This document shows, one piece after another, positions 12,144-27,544 of a stretch of 64,000 bases of DNA (its first letter is position 1; every line of letters begins with the position of its first letter). Position numbers and translations under genes: made by a program. Below the pieces are notes generated by a model that ran no database searches, was not told the origin of the DNA, and saw nothing but the letters and a program-made list of their open reading frames with translations. The DNA is from Auanema rhodensis (lineage: Eukaryota > Nematoda > Chromadorea > Rhabditida > Rhabditidae). The stretch is from NCBI GenBank assembly GCA_964057225.1, contig CAXKVF010000085.1, positions 239,303 to 303,302 of the forward strand, written 5' to 3'.

Positions 12144-13903
12144 TGTGCACTTGGTATGTAACTCGCTTCACGTGAAAGATAAAGAGATGCGGTTTTCAAA
12201 ATTAGATTCCCCATATCCATATTAGTCTAAAAACAAATTTTTATTGATATTGGTGCATGGTAACCATGACTTTGAAATTTACGTGAACTTTAATTTATGC
12301 TAATTAAATGTACACGTGATGTGCACTTGGTATGTAACTCGCTTCACGTGAAAGATAAAGAAATGCGGTTTTCAAAATTAGATTCCCCATGTCCATATTA
12401 GTCTAAAAACAAATTTTTATTGATATTGGTGCATGGTAACCATGACTTTGAAATTTACGTGAACTTTAATTTATGCTTATTAAATGTACACTTGATGTGC
12501 ACTTGGTATGTAACTCGCTTCACGTGAAAGATAAAGAGATGCGGTTTTCAAAATTAGATTCCCCATGTCCATATTAGTCTAAAAACAAATTGTTATTGAT
12601 ATTGGTGCATGGTAACCATGACTTTGAAATTTACGTGAACTTTAATTTATGCTAATTAAATGTACACTTGATGTGCACTTGGTATGTAACTCGCTTCACG
12701 TAAAAGATGAAGAGATGCGGTTCTCAAAATTAGATTCCCCATGTCCATATTAGTCTAAAAACAAATTTTTATTGATATTGGTGCATGGTAACCATGACTT
12801 TGAAATTTACGTGAACTTTAATTTATGCTAATTAAATGTACACTTGATGTGCACTTGGTATGTAACTCGCTTCACGTAAAAGATGAAGAGATGCGGTTCT
12901 CAAAATTAGATTCCCCATGTCCATATTAGTCTAAAAACAAATTTTTATTGATATTGGTGCATGGTAACCATGACTTTGAAATTTACGTGAACTTTAATTT
13001 ATGCTAATTAAATGTACACGTGATGTGCACTTGGTATGTAACTCGCTTCACGTGAAAGATAAAGAGATGCGGTTTTCAAAATTAGATTCCCCATGTCCAT
13101 ATTAGTCTAAAAACAAATTTTTATTGATATTGGTGCATGGTAACCATGACTTTGAAATTTACGTGAACTTTAATTTATGCTAATTAAATGTACACGTGAT
13201 GTGCACTTGGTATGTAACTCGCTTCACGTGAAAGATAAAGAGATGCGGTTTTCAAAATTAGATTCCCCATATCCATATTAGTCTAAAAACAAATTTTTAT
13301 TGATATTGGTGCATGGTAACCATGACTTTGAAATTTACGTGAACTTTAATTTATGCTAATTAAATGTACACGTGATGTGCACTTGGTATGTAACTCGCTT
13401 CACGTGAAAGATAAAGAAATGCGGTTTTCAAAATTAGATTCCCCATGTCCATATTAGTCTAAAAACAAATTTTTATTGATATTGGTGCATGGTAACCATG
13501 ACTTTGAAATTTACGTGAACTTTAATTTATGCTTATTAAATGTACACTTGATGTGCACTTGGTATGTAACTCGCTTCACGTGAAAGATAAAGAGATGCGG
13601 TTTTCAAAATTAGATTCCCCATGTCCATATTAGTCTAAAAACAAATTGTTATTGATATTGGTGCATGGTAACCATGACTTTGAAATTTACGTGAACTTTA
13701 ATTTATGCTAATTAAATGTACACTTGATGTGCACTTGGTATGTAACTCGCTTCACGTAAAAGATGAAGAGATGCGGTTCTCAAAATTAGATTCCCCATGT
13801 CCATATTAGTCTAAAAACAAATTTTTATTGATATTGGTGCATGGTAACCATGACTTTGAAATTTACGTGAACTTTAATTTATGCTAATTAAATGTACACG
13901 TGA
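12144..13903 (+). repeat. 6-mer higher-order repeat (1056 bp), one full and one shortened copy
   Basis: Markers recur exactly 1056 bases apart: CATATCC at 12213 and 13269, AAAGAAATG near 12361 and 13417, and TTGTTATTG with the changed base at 12592 and 13648. The first copy contains two consecutive GTAAAAGATGAAG/C52 units (12672 and 12848); the second has one (13728). The copies therefore differ by one unit, as expected from unequal exchange. Confidence 0.8.
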
Positions 13904-14959
13904 TGTGCACTTGGTATGTAACTCGCTTCACGTGAAAGATAAAGAGATGCGGTTTTCAAAATTAGATTCCCCATGTCCATATTAGTCTAAAAACAAATTT
14001 TTATTGATATTGGTGCATGGTAACCATGACTTTGAAATTTACGTGAACTTTAATTTATGCTAATTAAATGTACACGTGATGTGCACTTGGTATGTAACTC
14101 GCTTCACGTGAAAGATAAAGAGATGCGGTTTTCAAAGTTAGATTCCCCATGTCCATATTAGTCTAAAAACGAATTTCTATTGATATTGGTGCATGGTAAC
14201 CACGACTTTGAAATTTACGTGAACTTTAATTTATGTTAATTAAATGTACACGTGATGTGCACTTGGTATGTAACTCGCTTCACGTGAAAGATAAAGAGAT
14301 GCGGTTTTCAAAATTAGATTCCCCATGTCCATATTAGTCTAAAAACAAATTTTTATTGATATTGGTTCATGGTAACCATGACTTTGAAATTTACGTGAAC
14401 TTTAATTTATGCTAATTAAATGTACACGTGATGTGCACTTGGTATGTAACTCGCTTCACGTGAAAGATAAAGAGATGCGGTTTTCAAAATTAGATTCCCC
14501 ATGTTCATATTAGTCTAAAAACAAATTTTTATTGATATTGGTGCATGGTAACCATGACTTTGAAATTTACGTGAACTTTAATTTATGCTAATTAAATGTA
14601 CACGTGATGTGCACTTGGTATGTAACTCGCTTCACGTGAAAGATAAAGAGATGCGGTTTTCAAAATTAGATTCCCCATGTCCATATTAGTCTAAAAACAA
14701 ATTTTTATTGATATTGGTACATGGTAACCATGACTTTGAAATTTACGTGAACTTTAATTTATGCTAATTAAATGTATACGTGATGTGCACTTGGTATGTA
14801 ACTCGCTTCACGTGAAAGATAAAGAGATGCGGTTTTCAAAATTAGATTCCCCATGTCCATATTAGTCTAAAAACAAATTTTTATTGATATTGGTGCATGG
14901 TAACCATGACTTTGAAATTTACGTGAACTTTAATTTATGCTAATTAAATGTACACGTGA

Positions 14960-16015
14960 TGTGCACTTGGTATGTAACTCGCTTCACGTGAAAGATGAAG
15001 AGATGCGGTTTTCAAAATTAGATTCCCCATGTCCATATTAGTCTAAAAACAAATTTTTATTGATATTGGTGCATGGTAACCATGACTTTGAAATTTACGT
15101 GAACTTTAATTTATGCTAATTAAATGTACACGTGATGTGCACTTGGTATGTAACTCGCTTCACGTGAAAGATAAAGAGATGCGGTTTTCAAAATTAGATT
15201 CCCCATGTCCATATTAGTCTAAAAACAAATTTTTATTGATATTGGTACATGGTAACCATGACTTTGAAATTTACGTGAACTTTAATTTATGCTAATTAAA
15301 TGTATACGTGATGTGCACTTGGTATGTAACTCGCTTCACGTGAAAGATAAAGAGATGCGGTTTTCAAAATTAGATTCCCCATGTCCATATTAGTCTAAAA
15401 ACAAATTTTTATTGATATTGGTGCATGGTAACCATGACTTTGAAATTTACGTGAACTTTAATTTATGCTAATTAAATGTACACGTGATGTGCACTTGGTA
15501 TGTAACTCGCTTCACGTGAAAGATAAAGAGATGCGGTTTTCAAAATTAGATTCCCCATGTCCATATTAGTCTAAAAACAAATTTTTATTGATATTGGTAC
15601 ATGGTAACCATGACTTTGAAATTTACGTGAACTTTAATTTATGCTAATTAAATGTACACGTGATGTGCACTTGGTATGTAACTCGCTTCACGTGAAAGAT
15701 AAAGAGATGCGGTTTTCAAAATTAGATTCCCCATGTCCATATTAGTCTAAAAACAAATTTTTATTGATATTGGTTCATGGTAACCATGACTTTGAAATTT
15801 ACGTGAACTTTAATTTATGCTAATTAAATGTATACGTGATGTGCACTTGGTATGTAACTCGCTTCACGTGAAAGATAAAGAGATGCGGTTTTCGAAATTA
15901 GATTCCCCATGTCCATATTAGTCTAAAAACAAATTTTCATTGATATTGGTTCATGGTAACCATGACTTTGAAATTTACGTGAACTTTAATTTATGCTAAT
16001 TAAATGTACACGTGA
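14960..16015 (+). repeat. 6-unit block recurring at 19712-20767 and 23408-24463
   Basis: The order G38 / A112 (GGTACATGG) with T170 / plain / A112 / T112 with T170 / C99 (TTTTCATTG) is found here and again 4752 bases (27 units) and 8448 bases (48 units) further on. This copy differs slightly: its second A112 unit keeps CACGTG, and its last unit has TTCGAAATT. It is the oldest-looking of the three. Confidence 0.7.
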
Positions 16016-19000
16016 TGTGCACTTGGTATGTAACTCGCTTCACGTGAAAGATAAAGAGATGCGGTTTTCAAAATTAGATTCCCCATGTCCATATTAGTCT
16101 TAAAACAAATTTTTATTGATATTGGTTCATGGTAACCATGACTTTGAAATTTACGTGAACTTTAATTTATGCTAATTAAATGTACACGTGATGTGCACTT
16201 GGTATGTAACTCGCTTCACGTGAAAGATAAAGAGATGCGGTTTTCAAAATTAGATTCCCCATGTCCATATTAGTCTAAAAACAAATTTTTATTGATATTG
16301 GTGCATGGTAACCATGACTTTGAAATTTACGTGAACTTTAATTTATGCTAATTAAATGTACACGTGATGTGCACTTGGTATGTAACTCGCTTCACGTGAA
16401 AGATAAAGAGATGCGGTTTTCAAAATTAGATTCCCCATGTCCATATTAGTCTAAAAACAAATTTTTATTGATATTGGTTCATGGTAACCATGACTTTGAA
16501 ATTTACGTGAACTTTAATTTATGCTAATTAAATGTACACGTGATGTGCACTTGGTATGTAACTCGCTTCACGTGAAAGATAAAGAGATGCGGTTTTCAAA
16601 ATTAGATTCTCCATGTCCATATTAGTCTAAAAACAAATTTTTATTGATATTGGTTCATGGTAACCATGACTTTGAAATTTACGTGAACTTTAATTTATGC
16701 TAATTAAATGTACACGTGATGTGCACTTGGTATGTAACTCGCTTCACGTGAAAGATAAAGAGATGCGGTTTTCAAAATTAGATTCCCCATGTCCATATTA
16801 GTCTAAAAACAAATTTTTATTGATATTGGTTCATGGTAACCATGACTTTGAAATTTACGTGAACTTTAATTTATGCTAATTAAATGTACACGTGATGTAC
16901 ACTTGGTATGTAACTCGCTTCACGTGAAAGATAAAGAGATGCGGTTTTTAAAATTAGATTCCCCATGTCCATATTAGTCTTAAAACAAATTTTTATTGAT
17001 ATTGGTTCATGGTAACCATGATTTTGAAATTTACGTGAACTTTAATTTATGCTAATTAAATGTACACGTGATGTGCACTTGGTATGTAACTCGCTTCACG
17101 TGAAAGATAAAGAGATGCGGTTTTCAAAATTAGATTCCCCATGTCCATATTAGTCTAAAAACAAATTTTTATTGATATTAGTTCATGGTAACCATGACTT
17201 TGAAATTTACGTGAACTTTATTTTATGCTAATTAAATGTACACGTGATGTGCACTTGGTATGTAACTCGCTTCACGTGAAAGATAAAGAGATGCGGTTTT
17301 CAAAATTAGATTCCCCATGTCCATATTAGTCTAAAAACAAATTTTTATTGATATTGGTTCATGGTAACCATGACTTTGAAATTTACGTGAACTTTAATTT
17401 ATGCTAATTAAATGTACACGTGATGTGCACTTGGTATGTAACTCGCTTCACGTGAAAGATAAAGAGATGCGGTTTTCAAAATTAGATTCCCCATGTCCAT
17501 ATTAGTCTAAAAACAAATTTTTATTGATATTGGTTCATGGTAACCATGACTTTGAAATTTACGTGAACTTTAATTTATGCTAATTAAATGTACACGTGAT
17601 GTGCACTTGGTATGTAACTCGCTTCACGTGAAAGATAAAGAGATGCGGTTTTCAAAATTAGATTCCCCATGTCCATATTAGTCTAAAAACAAATTTTTAT
17701 TGATATTGGTGCATGGTAACCATGACTTTGAAATTTACGTGAACTTTAATTTATGCTAATTAAATGTACACGTGATGTGCACTTGGTATGTAACTCGCTT
17801 CACGTGAAAGATAAAGAGATGCGGTACTCAAAATTAGATTCCCCATGTCCATATTAGTCTAAAAACAAATTTTTATTGATATTGGTTCATGGTAACCATG
17901 ACTTTGAAATTTACGTGAACTTTAATTTATGCTAATTAAATGTACACGTGATGTGCACTTGGTATGTAACTCGCTTCACGTGAAAGATAAAGAGATGCGG
18001 TTTTCAAAATTAGATTCCCCATGTCCATATTAGTCTAAAAACAAATTTTTATTGATATTGGTTCATGGTAACCATGACTTTGAAATTTACGTGAACTTTA
18101 ATTTATGCTAATTAAATGTACACGTGATGTGCACTTGGTATGTAACTCGCTTCACGTGAAAGATAAAGAGATGCGGTTTTCAAAATTAGATTCCCCATGT
18201 CCATATTAGTCTAAAAACAAATTTTTATTGATATTGGTTCATGGTAACCATGACTATGAAATTTACGTGAACTTTAATTTATGCTAATTAAATGTACACG
18301 TGATGTGCACTTGGTATGTAACTCGCTTCACGTGAAAGATAAAGAGATGCGGTTTTCAAAATTAGATTCCCCATGTCCATATTAGTCTAAAAACAAATTT
18401 TTATTGATATTGGTTCATGGTAACCATGACTTTGAAATTTACGTGAACTTTAATTTATGCTAATTAAATGTATACGTGATGTGCACTTGGTATGTAACTC
18501 GCTTCACGTGAAAGATAAAGAGATGCGGTTTTCAAAATTAGATTCCCCATGTCCATATTAGTCTAAAAACAAATTTTTATTGATATTGGTTCATGGTAAC
18601 CATGACTTTGAAATTTACGTGAACTTTAATTTATGCTAATTAAATGTACACGTGATGTGCACTTGGTATGTAACTCGCTTCACGTGAAAGATAAAGAGAT
18701 GCGGTTTTCAAAATTAGATTCCCCATGTCCATATTAGTCTAAAAACAAATTTTTATTGATATTGGTGCATGGTAACCATGACTTTGAAATTTACGTGAAC
18801 TTTAATTTATGCTAATTAAATGTACACGTGATGTGCACTTGGTATGTAACTCGCTTCACGTGAAAGATAAAGAGATGCGGTTTTCAAAATTAGATTCCCC
18901 ATGTCCATATTAGTCTAAAAACAAATTTTTATTGATATTGGTTCATGGTAACCATGACTTTGAAATTTACGTGAACTTTAATTTATGCTAATTAAATGTA

Positions 19001-19359
19001 CACGTGATGTGCACTTGGTATGTAACTCGCTTCACGTGAAAGATAAAGAGATGCGGTTTTCAAAATTAGATTCCCCATGTCCATATTAGTCTAAAAACAA
19101 ATTTTTATTGATATTGGTTCATGGTAACCATGACTTTGAAATTTACGTGAACTTTAATTAATGCTAATTAAATGTACACGTGATGTGCACTTGGTATGTA
19201 ACTCGCTTCACGTGAAAGATAAAGAGATGCGGTTTTCAAAATTAGATTCCCCATGTCCATATTAGTCTAAAAACAAATTTTTATTGATATTGGTTCATGG
19301 TAACCATGACTTTGAAATTTACGTGAACTTTAATTTATGCTAATTAAATGTACACGTGA

Positions 19360-22300
19360 TGTGCACTTGGTATGTAACTCGCTTCACGTGAAAGATAAAG
19401 AGATGCGGTTTTCAAAATTAGATTCCCCATGTCCATATTAGTCTTAAAACAAATTTTTATTGATATTGGTTCATGGTAACCATGACTTTGAAATTTACGT
19501 GAACTTTAATTTATGCTAATTAAATGTACACGTGATGTGCACTTGGTATGTAACTCGCTTCACGTGAAAGATAAAGAGATGCGGTTTTCAAAATTAGATT
19601 CCCCATGTCCATATTAGTCTAAAAACAAATTTTTATTGATATTAGTTCATGGTAACCATGACTTTGAAATTTACGTGAACTTTAATTTATGCTAATTAAA
19701 TGTACACGTGATGTGCACTTGGTATGTAACTCGCTTCACGTGAAAGATGAAGAGATGCGGTTTTCAAAATTAGATTCCCCATGTCCATATTAGTCTAAAA
19801 ACAAATTTTTATTGATATTGGTGCATGGTAACCATGACTTTGAAATTTACGTGAACTTTAATTTATGCTAATTAAATGTACACGTGATGTGCACTTGGTA
19901 TGTAACTCGCTTCACGTGAAAGATAAAGAGATGCGGTTTTCAAAATTAGATTCCCCATGTCCATATTAGTCTAAAAACAAATTTTTATTGATATTGGTAC
20001 ATGGTAACCATGACTTTGAAATTTACGTGAACTTTAATTTATGCTAATTAAATGTATACGTGATGTGCACTTGGTATGTAACTCGCTTCACGTGAAAGAT
20101 AAAGAGATGCGGTTTTCAAAATTAGATTCCCCATGTCCATATTAGTCTAAAAACAAATTTTTATTGATATTGGTGCATGGTAACCATGACTTTGAAATTT
20201 ACGTGAACTTTAATTTATGCTAATTAAATGTACACGTGATGTGCACTTGGTATGTAACTCGCTTCACGTGAAAGATAAAGAGATGCGGTTTTCAAAATTA
20301 GATTCCCCATGTCCATATTAGTCTAAAAACAAATTTTTATTGATATTGGTACATGGTAACCATGACTTTGAAATTTACGTGAACTTTAATTTATGCTAAT
20401 TAAATGTATACGTGATGTGCACTTGGTATGTAACTCGCTTCACGTGAAAGATAAAGAGATGCGGTTTTCAAAATTAGATTCCCCATGTCCATATTAGTCT
20501 AAAAACAAATTTTTATTGATATTGGTTCATGGTAACCATGACTTTGAAATTTACGTGAACTTTAATTTATGCTAATTAAATGTATACGTGATGTGCACTT
20601 GGTATGTAACTCGCTTCACGTGAAAGATAAAGAGATGCGGTTTTCAAAATTAGATTCCCCATGTCCATATTAGTCTAAAAACAAATTTTCATTGATATTG
20701 GTTCATGGTAACCATGACTTTGAAATTTACGTGAACTTTAATTTATGCTAATTAAATGTACACGTGATGTGCACTTGGTATGTAACTCGCTTCACGTGAA
20801 AGATAAAGAGATGCGGTTTTCAAAATTAGATTCCCCATGTCCATATTAGTCTAAAAACAAATTTTTATTGATATTGGTTCATGGTAACCATGACTTTGAA
20901 ATTTACGTGAACTTTAATTAATGCTAATTAAATGTACACGTGATGTGCACTTGGTATGTAACTCGCTTCACGTGAAAGATAAAGAGATGCGGTTTTCAAA
21001 ATTAGATTCCCCATGTCCATATTAGTCTAAAAACAAATTTTTATTGATATTGCTTCATGGTAACCATGACTTTGAAATTTACGTGAACTTTAATTTATGC
21101 TAATTAAATGTACACGTGATGTGCACTTGGCATGTAACTCGCTTCACGTGAAAGATAAAGAGATGCGGTTTTCAAAATTAGATTCCCCATGTCCATATTA
21201 GTCTAAAAACAAATTTTTATTGATATTGGTGCATGGTAACCATGACTTTGAATTTTACGTGAACTTTAATTTATGCTAATTAAATGTACACGTGATGTGC
21301 ACTTGGTATGTCACTCGCTTCACGTGAAAGATAAAGAGATGCGGTTTTCAATATTAGATTCCCCATGTCCATATTAGTCTAAAAACAAATTTTTATTGAT
21401 ATTGGTTCATGGTAACCATGACTTTGAAATTTACGTGAACTTTAATTTATGCTAATTAAATGTACACGTGATGTGCACTTGGTATGTTACTCGCTTCACG
21501 TGAAAGATAAAGAGATGCGGTTTTCAAAATTAGATTCCCCATGTCCATATTAGTCTAAAAACAAATTTTTATTGATATTGGTGCATGGTAACCATGACTT
21601 TGAAATTTACGTGAACTTTAATTTATGCTAATTAAATGTACACGTGATGTGCACTTGGTATGTAACTCGCTTCACGTGAAAGATAAAGAGATGCGGTTTT
21701 CAAAATTAGATTCCCCATGTCCATATTAGTCTAAAAACAAATTTTTATTGATATTGGTTCATGGTAACCATGACTTTGAAATTTACGTGAACTTTAATTT
21801 ATGCTAATTAAATGTACACGTGATGTGCACTTGGTATGTAACTCGCTTCACGTGAAAGATAAAGAGATGCGGTTTTCAAAATTAGATTCCCCATGTCCAT
21901 ATTAGTCTAAAAACAAATTTTTATTGATATTGGTGCATGGTAACCATGACTTTGAAATTTACGTGAACTTTAATTTATGCTAATTAAATGTACACGTGAT
22001 GTGCACTTGGTATGTAACTCGCTTCACGTGAAAGATGAAGAGATGCGGTTTCCAAAATTAGATTCCCCATGTCCATATTAGTCTAAAAACAAATTTTTAT
22101 TGATATTGGTGCATGGTAACCATGACTTTGAAATTTACGTGAACTTTAATTTATGCTAATTAAATGTACACGTGATGTGCACTTGGTATGTAACTCGCTT
22201 CACGTGAAAGATAAAGAGATGCGGTTTTCAAAATTAGATTCCCCATGTCCATATTAGTCTAAAAACAAATTTTTATTGATATTGGTTCATGGTAACCATG

Positions 22301-25300
22301 ACTTTGAAATTTACGTGAACTTTAATTTATGCTAATTAAATGTACACGTGATGTGCACTTGGTATGTAACTCGCTTCACGTGAAAGATAAAGAGATGCGG
22401 TTTTCAAAATTAGATTCCCCATGTCCATATTAGTCTAAAAACAAATTTTTATTGATATTGGTTCATGGTAACCATGACTTTGAAATTTACGTGAACTTTA
22501 ATTAATGCTAATTAAATGTACACGTGATGTGCACTTGGTATGTAACTCGCTTCACGTGAAAGATAAAGAGATGCGGTTTTCAAAATTAGATTCCCCATGT
22601 CCATATTAGTCTAAAAACAAATTTTTATTGATATTGGTTCATGGTAACCATGACTTTGAAATTTACGTGAACTTTAATTAATGCTAATTAAATGTACACG
22701 TGATGTGCACTTGGTATGTAACTCGCTTCACGTGAAAGATAAAGAGATGCGGTTTTCAAAATTAGATTCCCCATGTCCATATTAGTCTAAAAACAAATTT
22801 TTATTGATATTGGTTCATGGTAACCATGACTTTGAAATTTACGTGAACTTTAATTAATGCTAATTAAATGTACACGTGATGTGCACTTGGTATGTAACTC
22901 GCTTCACGTGAAAGATAAAGAGATGCGGTTTTCAAAATTAGATTCCCCATGTCCATATTAGTCTAAAAACAAATTTTTATTGATATTGGTTCATGGTAAC
23001 CATGACTTTGAAATTTACGTGAACTTTAATTTATGCTAATTAAATGTACACGTGATGTGCACTTGGTATGTAACTCGCTTCACGTGAAAGATAAAGAGAT
23101 GCGGTTTTCAAAATTAGATTCCCCATGTCCATATTAGTCTTAAAACAAATTTTTATTGATATTGGTTCATGGTAACCATGACTTTGAAATTTACGTGAAC
23201 TTTAATTTATGCTAATTAAATGTACACGTGATGTGCACTTGGTATGTAACTCGCTTCACGTGAAAGATAAAGAGATGCGGTTTTCAAAATTAGATTCCCC
23301 ATGTCCATATTAGTCTAAAAACAAATTTTTATTGATATTAGTTCATGGTAACCATGACTTTGAAATTTACGTGAACTTTAATTTATGCTAATTAAATGTA
23401 CACGTGATGTGCACTTGGTATGTAACTCGCTTCACGTGAAAGATGAAGAGATGCGGTTTTCAAAATTAGATTCCCCATGTCCATATTAGTCTAAAAACAA
23501 ATTTTTATTGATATTGGTGCATGGTAACCATGACTTTGAAATTTACGTGAACTTTAATTTATGCTAATTAAATGTACACGTGATGTGCACTTGGTATGTA
23601 ACTCGCTTCACGTGAAAGATAAAGAGATGCGGTTTTCAAAATTAGATTCCCCATGTCCATATTAGTCTAAAAACAAATTTTTATTGATATTGGTACATGG
23701 TAACCATGACTTTGAAATTTACGTGAACTTTAATTTATGCTAATTAAATGTATACGTGATGTGCACTTGGTATGTAACTCGCTTCACGTGAAAGATAAAG
23801 AGATGCGGTTTTCAAAATTAGATTCCCCATGTCCATATTAGTCTAAAAACAAATTTTTATTGATATTGGTGCATGGTAACCATGACTTTGAAATTTACGT
23901 GAACTTTAATTTATGCTAATTAAATGTACACGTGATGTGCACTTGGTATGTAACTCGCTTCACGTGAAAGATAAAGAGATGCGGTTTTCAAAATTAGATT
24001 CCCCATGTCCATATTAGTCTAAAAACAAATTTTTATTGATATTGGTACATGGTAACCATGACTTTGAAATTTACGTGAACTTTAATTTATGCTAATTAAA
24101 TGTATACGTGATGTGCACTTGGTATGTAACTCGCTTCACGTGAAAGATAAAGAGATGCGGTTTTCAAAATTAGATTCCCCATGTCCATATTAGTCTAAAA
24201 ACAAATTTTTATTGATATTGGTTCATGGTAACCATGACTTTGAAATTTACGTGAACTTTAATTTATGCTAATTAAATGTATACGTGATGTGCACTTGGTA
24301 TGTAACTCGCTTCACGTGAAAGATAAAGAGATGCGGTTTTCAAAATTAGATTCCCCATGTCCATATTAGTCTAAAAACAAATTTTCATTGATATTGGTTC
24401 ATGGTAACCATGACTTTGAAATTTACGTGAACTTTAATTTATGCTAATTAAATGTACACGTGATGTGCACTTGGTATGTAACTCGCTTCACGTGAAAGAT
24501 AAAGAGATGCGGTTTTCAAAATTAGATTCCCCATGTCCATATTAGTCTAAAAACAAATTTTTATTGATATTGGTTCATGGTAACCATGACTTTGAAATTT
24601 ACGTGAACTTTAATTAATGCTAATTAAATGTACACGTGATGTGCACTTGGTATGTAACTCGCTTCACGTGAAAGATAAAGAGATGCGGTTTTCAAAATTA
24701 GATTCCCCATGTCCATATTAGTCTAAAAACAAATTTTTATTGATATTGCTTCATGGTAACCATGACTTTGAAATTTACGTGAACTTTAATTTATGCTAAT
24801 TAAATGTACACGTGATGTGCACTTGGCATGTAACTCGCTTCACGTGAAAGATAAAGAGATGCGGTTTTCAAAATTAGATTCCCCATGTCCATATTAGTCT
24901 AAAAACAAATTTTTATTGATATTGGTGCATGGTAACCATGACTTTGAATTTTACGTGAACTTTAATTTATGCTAATTAAATGTACACGTGATGTGCACTT
25001 GGTATGTAACTCGCTTCACGTGAAAGATAAAGAGATGCGGTTTTCAAAATTAGATTCCCCATGTCCATATTAGTCTAAAAACAAATTTTTATTGATATTG
25101 GTGCATGGTAACCATGACTTTGAATTTTACGTGAACTTTAATTTATGCTAATTAAATGTACACGTGATGTGCACTTGGTATGTCACTCGCTTCACGTGAA
25201 AGATAAAGAGATGCGGTTTTCAATATTAGATTCCCCATGTCCATATTAGTCTAAAAACAAATTTTTATTGATATTGGTTCATGGTAACCATGACTTTGAA

Positions 25301-26575
25301 ATTTACGTGAACTTTAATTTATGCTAATTAAATGTACACGTGATGTGCACTTGGTATGTAACTCGCTTCACGTGAAAGATAAAGAGATGCGGTTTTCAAA
25401 ATTAGATTCCCCATGTCCATATTAGTCTAAAAACAAATTTTTATTGATATTGGTGCATGGTAACCATGACTTTGAAATTTACGTGAACTTTAATTTATGC
25501 TAATTAAATGTACACGTGATGTGCACTTGGTATGTAACTCGCTTCACGTGAAAGATAAAGAGATGCGGTTTTCAAAATTAGATTCCCCATGTCCATATTA
25601 GTCTAAAAACAAATTTTTATTGATATTGGTTCATGGTAACCATGACTTTGAAATTTACGTGAACTTTAATTTATGCTAATTAAATGTACACGTGATGTGC
25701 ACTTGGTATGTAACTCGCTTCACGTGAAAGATAAAGAGATGCGGTTTTCAAAATTAGATTCCCCATGTCCATATTAGTCTAAAAACAAATTTTTATTGAT
25801 ATTGGTGCATGGTAACCATGACTTTGAAATTTACGTGAACTTTAATTTATGCTAATTAAATGTACACGTGATGTGCACTTGGTATGTAACTCGCTTCACG
25901 TGAAAGATGAAGAGATGCGGTTTCCAAAATTAGATTCCCCATGTCCATATTAGTCTAAAAACAAATTTTTATTGATATTGGTTCATGGTAACCATGACTT
26001 TGAAATTTACGTGAACTTTAATTTATGCTAATTAAATGTACACGTGATGTGCACTTGGTATGTAACTCGCTTCACGTGAAAGATAAAGAGATGCGGTTTT
26101 CAAAATTAGATTCCCCATGTCCATATTAGTCTAAAAACAAATTTTTATTGATATTGGTTCATGGTAACCATGACTTTGAAATTTACGTGAACTTTAATTT
26201 ATGCTAATTAAATGTACACGTGATGTGCACTTGGTATGTAACTCGCTTCACGTGAAAGATAAAGAGATGCGGTTTTCAAAATTAGATTCCCCATGTCCAT
26301 ATTAGTCTAAAAACAAATTTTTATTGATATTGGTTCATGGTAACCATGACTTTGAAATTTACGTGAACTTTAATTAATGCTAATTAAATGTACACGTGAT
26401 GTGCACTTGGTATGTAACTCGCTTCACGTGAAAGATAAAGAGATGCGGTTTTCAAAATTAGATTCCCCATGTCCATATTAGTCTAAAAACAAATTTTTAT
26501 TGATATTGGTTCATGGTAACCATGACTTTGAAATTTACGTGAACTTTAATTAATGCTAATTAAATGTACACGTGA
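19360..26575 (+). repeat. Large segmental duplication: 19360-22703 copied at 23056-26575
   Basis: Nineteen units in the first copy match twenty in the second. Landmarks: GTCTTAAAAC then ATTAGTTCATGG, G38, two A112/T170 units, C99, A153, GCTTCATGG, TTGGCATG (21131 and 24827), GAATTTTACG, GTCACTC plus CAATATTAG (near 21311 and 25183), TTTCCAAAA, then two A153 units. The offset is 3696 bases (21 units) up to TTGGCATG and 3872 (22 units) from GTCACTC on, because the second copy has one extra GAATTTTACG unit at 24992-25167. Confidence 0.85.
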
Positions 26576-27455
26576 TGTGCACTTGGTATGTAACTCGCTT
26601 CACGTGAAAGATAAAGAGATGCGGTTTTCAAAATTAGATTCCCCATGTCCATATTAGTCTAAAAACAAATTTTTATTGATATTGGTGCATGGTAACCATG
26701 ACTTTGAAATTTACGTGAACTTTAATTTATGCTAATTAAATGTACACGTGATGTGCACTTGGTATGTAACTCGCTTCACGTGAAAGATAAAGAGATGCGG
26801 TTTTCAAAATTAGATTCCCCATGTCCATATTAGTCTAAAAACAAATTTTTATTGATATTGGTGCATGGTAACCATGACTTTGAAATTTACGTGAACTTTA
26901 ATTTATGCTAATTAAATGTACACGTGATGTGCACTTGGTATGTAACTCTCTTCACGTGAAAGATAAAGAGATGCGGTTTTCAAAATTAGATTCCCCATGT
27001 CCATATTAGTCTAAAAACAAATTTTTATTGATATTGGTTCATGGTAACCATGACTTTGAAATTTACGTGAACTTTAATTTATGCTAATTAAATGTACACG
27101 TGATGTGCACTTGGTATGTAACTCGCTTCACGTGAAAGATAAAGAGATGCGGTTTTCAAAATTAGATTCCCCATGTCCATATTAGTCTAAAAACAAATTT
27201 TTATTGATGTTGGTGCATGGTAACCATGACTTTGAAATTTACGTGAACTTTAATTTATGCTAATTAAATGTACACGTGATGTGCACTTGGTATGTAACTC
27301 GCTTCACGTGAAAGATAAAGAGATGCGGTTTTCAAAATTAGATTCCCCATGTCCATATTAGTCAAAAAACAAATTTTTATTGATGTTGGTGCATGGTAAC
27401 CATGACTTTGAAATTTACGTGAACTTTAATTTATGCTAATTAAATGTACACGTGA

Positions 27456-27544
27456 TGTGCACTTGGTATGTAACTCGCTTCACGTGAAAGATAACGAGAA
27501 AATTTACGTGAACTTTAATTTATGCTAATTAAATGTACACGTGA
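27456..27544 (+). repeat. Truncated 89-bp monomer (first copy)
   Basis: This unit joins phase 44 directly to phase 132, an internal 87-bp deletion, giving GATAACGAGAAAATTTACG at the junction. It also has C at phase 40. It loses the A-tract/T-tract block and the 113-125 dyad but keeps all three ACGTGA motifs and the TTTAATT/AATTAAA inverted repeat. I see essentially no microhomology at the breakpoint. Confidence 0.93.

Noticed and set aside
27456-27544. Transposon insertion or excision scar
   Set aside because: The irregular unit is a simple internal deletion with no target-site duplication, terminal repeat or foreign sequence.
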